A DNA stretch of 64,000 nt from Flavobacterium ranwuense (GTDB taxonomy: Bacteria; Bacteroidota; Bacteroidia; Flavobacteriales; Flavobacteriaceae), in NCBI RefSeq assembly GCF_004349315.1, contig NZ_SMLH01000003.1, positions 310,001 to 374,000 of the forward strand, written 5' to 3'. The position numbers and the translations under genes are program-made. The notes beneath the pieces are model-generated. The model saw only the letters and a list, made by a program, of their open reading frames with translations, had not been told where the DNA came from and did no database searches. Below are positions 62,045-64,000 of this stretch, one piece after another; within the stretch, counting starts at the first letter, position 1, and each line of letters opens with the position of its first letter.

Positions 62045-64000
62045 ATGGAGCAACAAAAGCCATATATCCCTAACAATAAAGTAAGAATTGTTACCGCAGC
62101 AGCACTTTTTGACGGTCACGATGCCGCAATCAACATTATGCGTAGGATTATTCAGTCTACAGGTGTTGAGGTAATCCATTTGGGCCACGACCGCAGCGTT
62201 GAAGAAGTAGTAAATACTGCGATACAAGAAGATGCCAATGCTATTGCAATAACATCCTATCAAGGAGGGCATAACGAATATTTCAAATACATGTATGACT
62301 TGCTTCAAGAAAAAGGAGCAGGGCAAATCAAAATATTTGGTGGCGGCGGAGGTGTAATTCTGCCTTCTGAAATTGCCGAATTGCAAGCGTACGGAATCAC
62401 CAGAATTTATGCGCCAGATGATGGACGCGCTATGGGATTGCAGGGAATGATAAATGATTTAGTACAACAATCTGATTACGCTATTGGAGACAAACTAAGC
62501 GATGAAATCGATCATTTGGAAGAAAAAAATCCAAAAGCAATTGGCAGAATCATTTCATCAGCAGAAAATTTCCCTGATGTAGCGGCCAAAACTTTGGAAG
62601 CAATCCAAAAAAAGAATGAAAACAGTACGATTCCGGTTCTTGGAATTACAGGAACGGGTGGAGCAGGAAAGTCATCATTAGTGGATGAATTAGTGCGTCG
62701 TTTTCTAATCGATTTCCCGGAAAAAACAATCGGATTAATATCTGTCGATCCATCCAAAAGAAAAACGGGTGGTGCATTGTTGGGAGATAGAATCCGTATG
62801 AATGCCATCAATAATCCTCGTGTTTACATGCGTTCATTGGCAACACGTCAATCGAATTTGGCTTTGTCTAAATATGTTGCCGATGCGATTCAAGTGATTA
62901 AAGCAGCAAAATATGATATTATTATCTTGGAGACTTCGGGAATCGGTCAATCCGATACGGAGATTATGGACCATTCTGATGTATCCTTATATGTAATGAC
63001 ACCGGAATTTGGTGCTGCAACCCAATTGGAAAAAATCGATATGCTTGATTTTGCTGACTTGGTAGCAATAAACAAATTCGACAAACGCGGTTCTCTTGAT
63101 GCGTTACGAGACGTGAAAAAACAATACCAACGCAACCATAATCTTTGGGATGCTAATTTAGATACACTTCCGGTTTTCGGGACGATTGCTTCGCAGTTCA
63201 ACGATCCGGGAATGAATACGCTGTACAAAGCGATCATGGATAAAGTCCATGAAAAAACGAATTCTGATTTGAAATCAACGTTTCAAATCACGCGCGAAAT
63301 GAGCGAAAAAATCTTCGTTATTCCGCCACACAGAACGCGTTATTTATCTGAAATTGCCGAAAGCAACAGGAAATATGATGTTACGGCGGTAAGCCAAGAA
63401 CAAGTAGCTCAAAAATTATACGGTATTTTTAAAACGATTGAAAGTGTTTCGGGAAAATTTCCAGTTATAAATAAAACTGGTATTGATGATGACTCTGTAT
63501 TGCCAAGCGCTCTGGAACTCGAAAAACAAGGGGTTGCTGAAAATAAAATTTTTCTAAATCTTTTACTGAATCAATTCGATAAAGTAAAAATGGATTTAGA
63601 TCCGTACAATTGGGAAATTTTATTGACTTGGAACGAAAAAGTAAACAAGTACAAGAATCCGGTTTATACCTTTAAAGTTCGTGACAGAGAAATAAAAATG
63701 GCTACGCATACGGAATCACTTTCTCATTCTCAAATACCGAAAATAGCATTACCAAAGTACCAAGCTTGGGGCGATATTTTACGTTGGTGTTTGCAGGAAA
63801 ATGTTCCTGGAGAATTTCCTTTTACAGCAGGTTTATATCCTTTCAAACGGGAGGGAGAAGATCCATCAAGAATGTTTGCCGGTGAAGGCGGACCTGAAAG
63901 AACCAACAAACGTTTTCATTACGTTAGTGCAGGATTACCGGCAAAACGATTGTCAACTGCTTTTGACAGTGTGACTTTATACGGAAATGATCCACATGTA
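62045..64000 (+). CDS. icmF: IcmF-type fused cobalamin-dependent acyl-CoA mutase (3' end cut by window)
   Basis: The frame opens at ATG 62045 and runs off the window after 652 codons. Three parts appear in order: a cobalamin-binding Rossmann domain (about 1-150; [18 protein letters not shown] supplies the DxH ligand motif), a MeaB-like G3E GTPase (about 195-420; [10 protein letters not shown]-loop near residue 203 and the NKFDK motif), and the start of the acyl-CoA mutase barrel (from about 520). This is the IcmF fusion, which rearranges isobutyryl-CoA to n-butyryl-CoA with its chaperone built in. No B12 riboswitch is visible in the 277-base upstream region, which instead holds repeat copy C. 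Confidence 0.9.
   Translation, partial: MEQQKPYIPNNKVRIVTAAALFDGHDAAINIMRRIIQSTGVEVIHLGHDRSVEEVVNTAIQEDANAIAITSYQGGHNEYFKYMYDLLQEKGAGQIKIFGGGGGVILPSEIAELQAYGITRIYAPDDGRAMGLQGMINDLVQQSDYAIGDKLSDEIDHLEEKNPKAIGRIISSAENFPDVAAKTLEAIQKKNENSTIPVLGITGTGGAGKSSLVDELVRRFLIDFPEKTIGLISVDPSKRKTGGALLGDRIRMNAINNPRVYMRSLATRQSNLALSKYVADAIQVIKAAKYDIIILETSGIGQSDTEIMDHSDVSLYVMTPEFGAATQLEKIDMLDFADLVAINKFDKRGSLDALRDVKKQYQRNHNLWDANLDTLPVFGTIASQFNDPGMNTLYKAIMDKVHEKTNSDLKSTFQITREMSEKIFVIPPHRTRYLSEIAESNRKYDVTAVSQEQVAQKLYGIFKTIESVSGKFPVINKTGIDDDSVLPSALELEKQGVAENKIFLNLLLNQFDKVKMDLDPYNWEILLTWNEKVNKYKNPVYTFKVRDREIKMATHTESLSHSQIPKIALPKYQAWGDILRWCLQENVPGEFPFTAGLYPFKREGEDPSRMFAGEGGPERTNKRFHYVSAGLPAKRLSTAFDSVTLYGNDPHV

Overview
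The window is a stretch of chromosome from a low-GC member of the Bacteroidota, almost certainly Flavobacterium or a close relative (family Flavobacteriaceae). Several features support this: a type B type-IX-secretion (gliding-motility) C-terminal sorting domain, a SecD-SecF fusion, GyrB of only about 647 residues, many TonB-dependent receptors, IcmF-type fused mutase, and repeated matches to the Bacteroidota promoter element TAnnTTTG (with TTG about 20 bases upstream in the best cases). I saw no rRNA, tRNA, CRISPR array, integrase or transposase. All assignments come from reading the sequence; no search was run.

Layout. 1-2640: a truncated serine hydrolase, an RNA 2'-O-methyltransferase and a TRIC-type channel. 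2675-10507: a surface-polysaccharide cluster with a GNAT/FemAB-like acyltransferase, a sugar aminotransferase, a 3,4-ketoisomerase, a Wzx-like flippase and four glycosyltransferases. The aminotransferase and ketoisomerase together point to a dTDP-3-amino-3,6-dideoxyhexose. 10507-17870: FtsE, a giant TPR protein, a PhzF-like protein, an outer-membrane barrel and a Gre-like factor. 17949-28000: lipoprotein amidohydrolase, asnB, gyrB, mdh, secDF. 28120-31152: a PagL-like outer-membrane protein and a T9SS-exported Ig-repeat protein. 31209-41037: lgt, yidD, cysS, folE, an aminotransferase, an aspartyl protease with PDZ domain, a DUF1573 protein and valS. 41287-49054: a small unknown gene and two parallel iron-uptake modules, each a TonB-dependent siderophore receptor followed by a PepSY membrane protein, plus a small lipoprotein. 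49183-64000: topB, a cupin/NTF2-like fusion, a YdeI-like protein with a CDGSH iron-sulfur tail, prfA, pyrF, an orphan metal-receptor-like protein, a hydrolase, a VOC protein, purU, a DUF4197 lipoprotein and the start of icmF (cut by the window edge).

The most interesting non-coding signals are of three kinds. (1) A dispersed, structured repeat family has at least three recognisable copies (34030-34145, 54240-54363 reverse, 61882-61944) and decayed pieces. (2) Intergenic inverted repeats with long, near-perfect arms of unrelated sequence lie after several genes. (3) The two siderophore-receptor genes share a 25-bp promoter/operator motif (22 of 25 identical), and a 43-bp near-perfect palindrome lies just upstream of one of them. 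No complete new defence or mobile system is visible; the window is mostly core genome.
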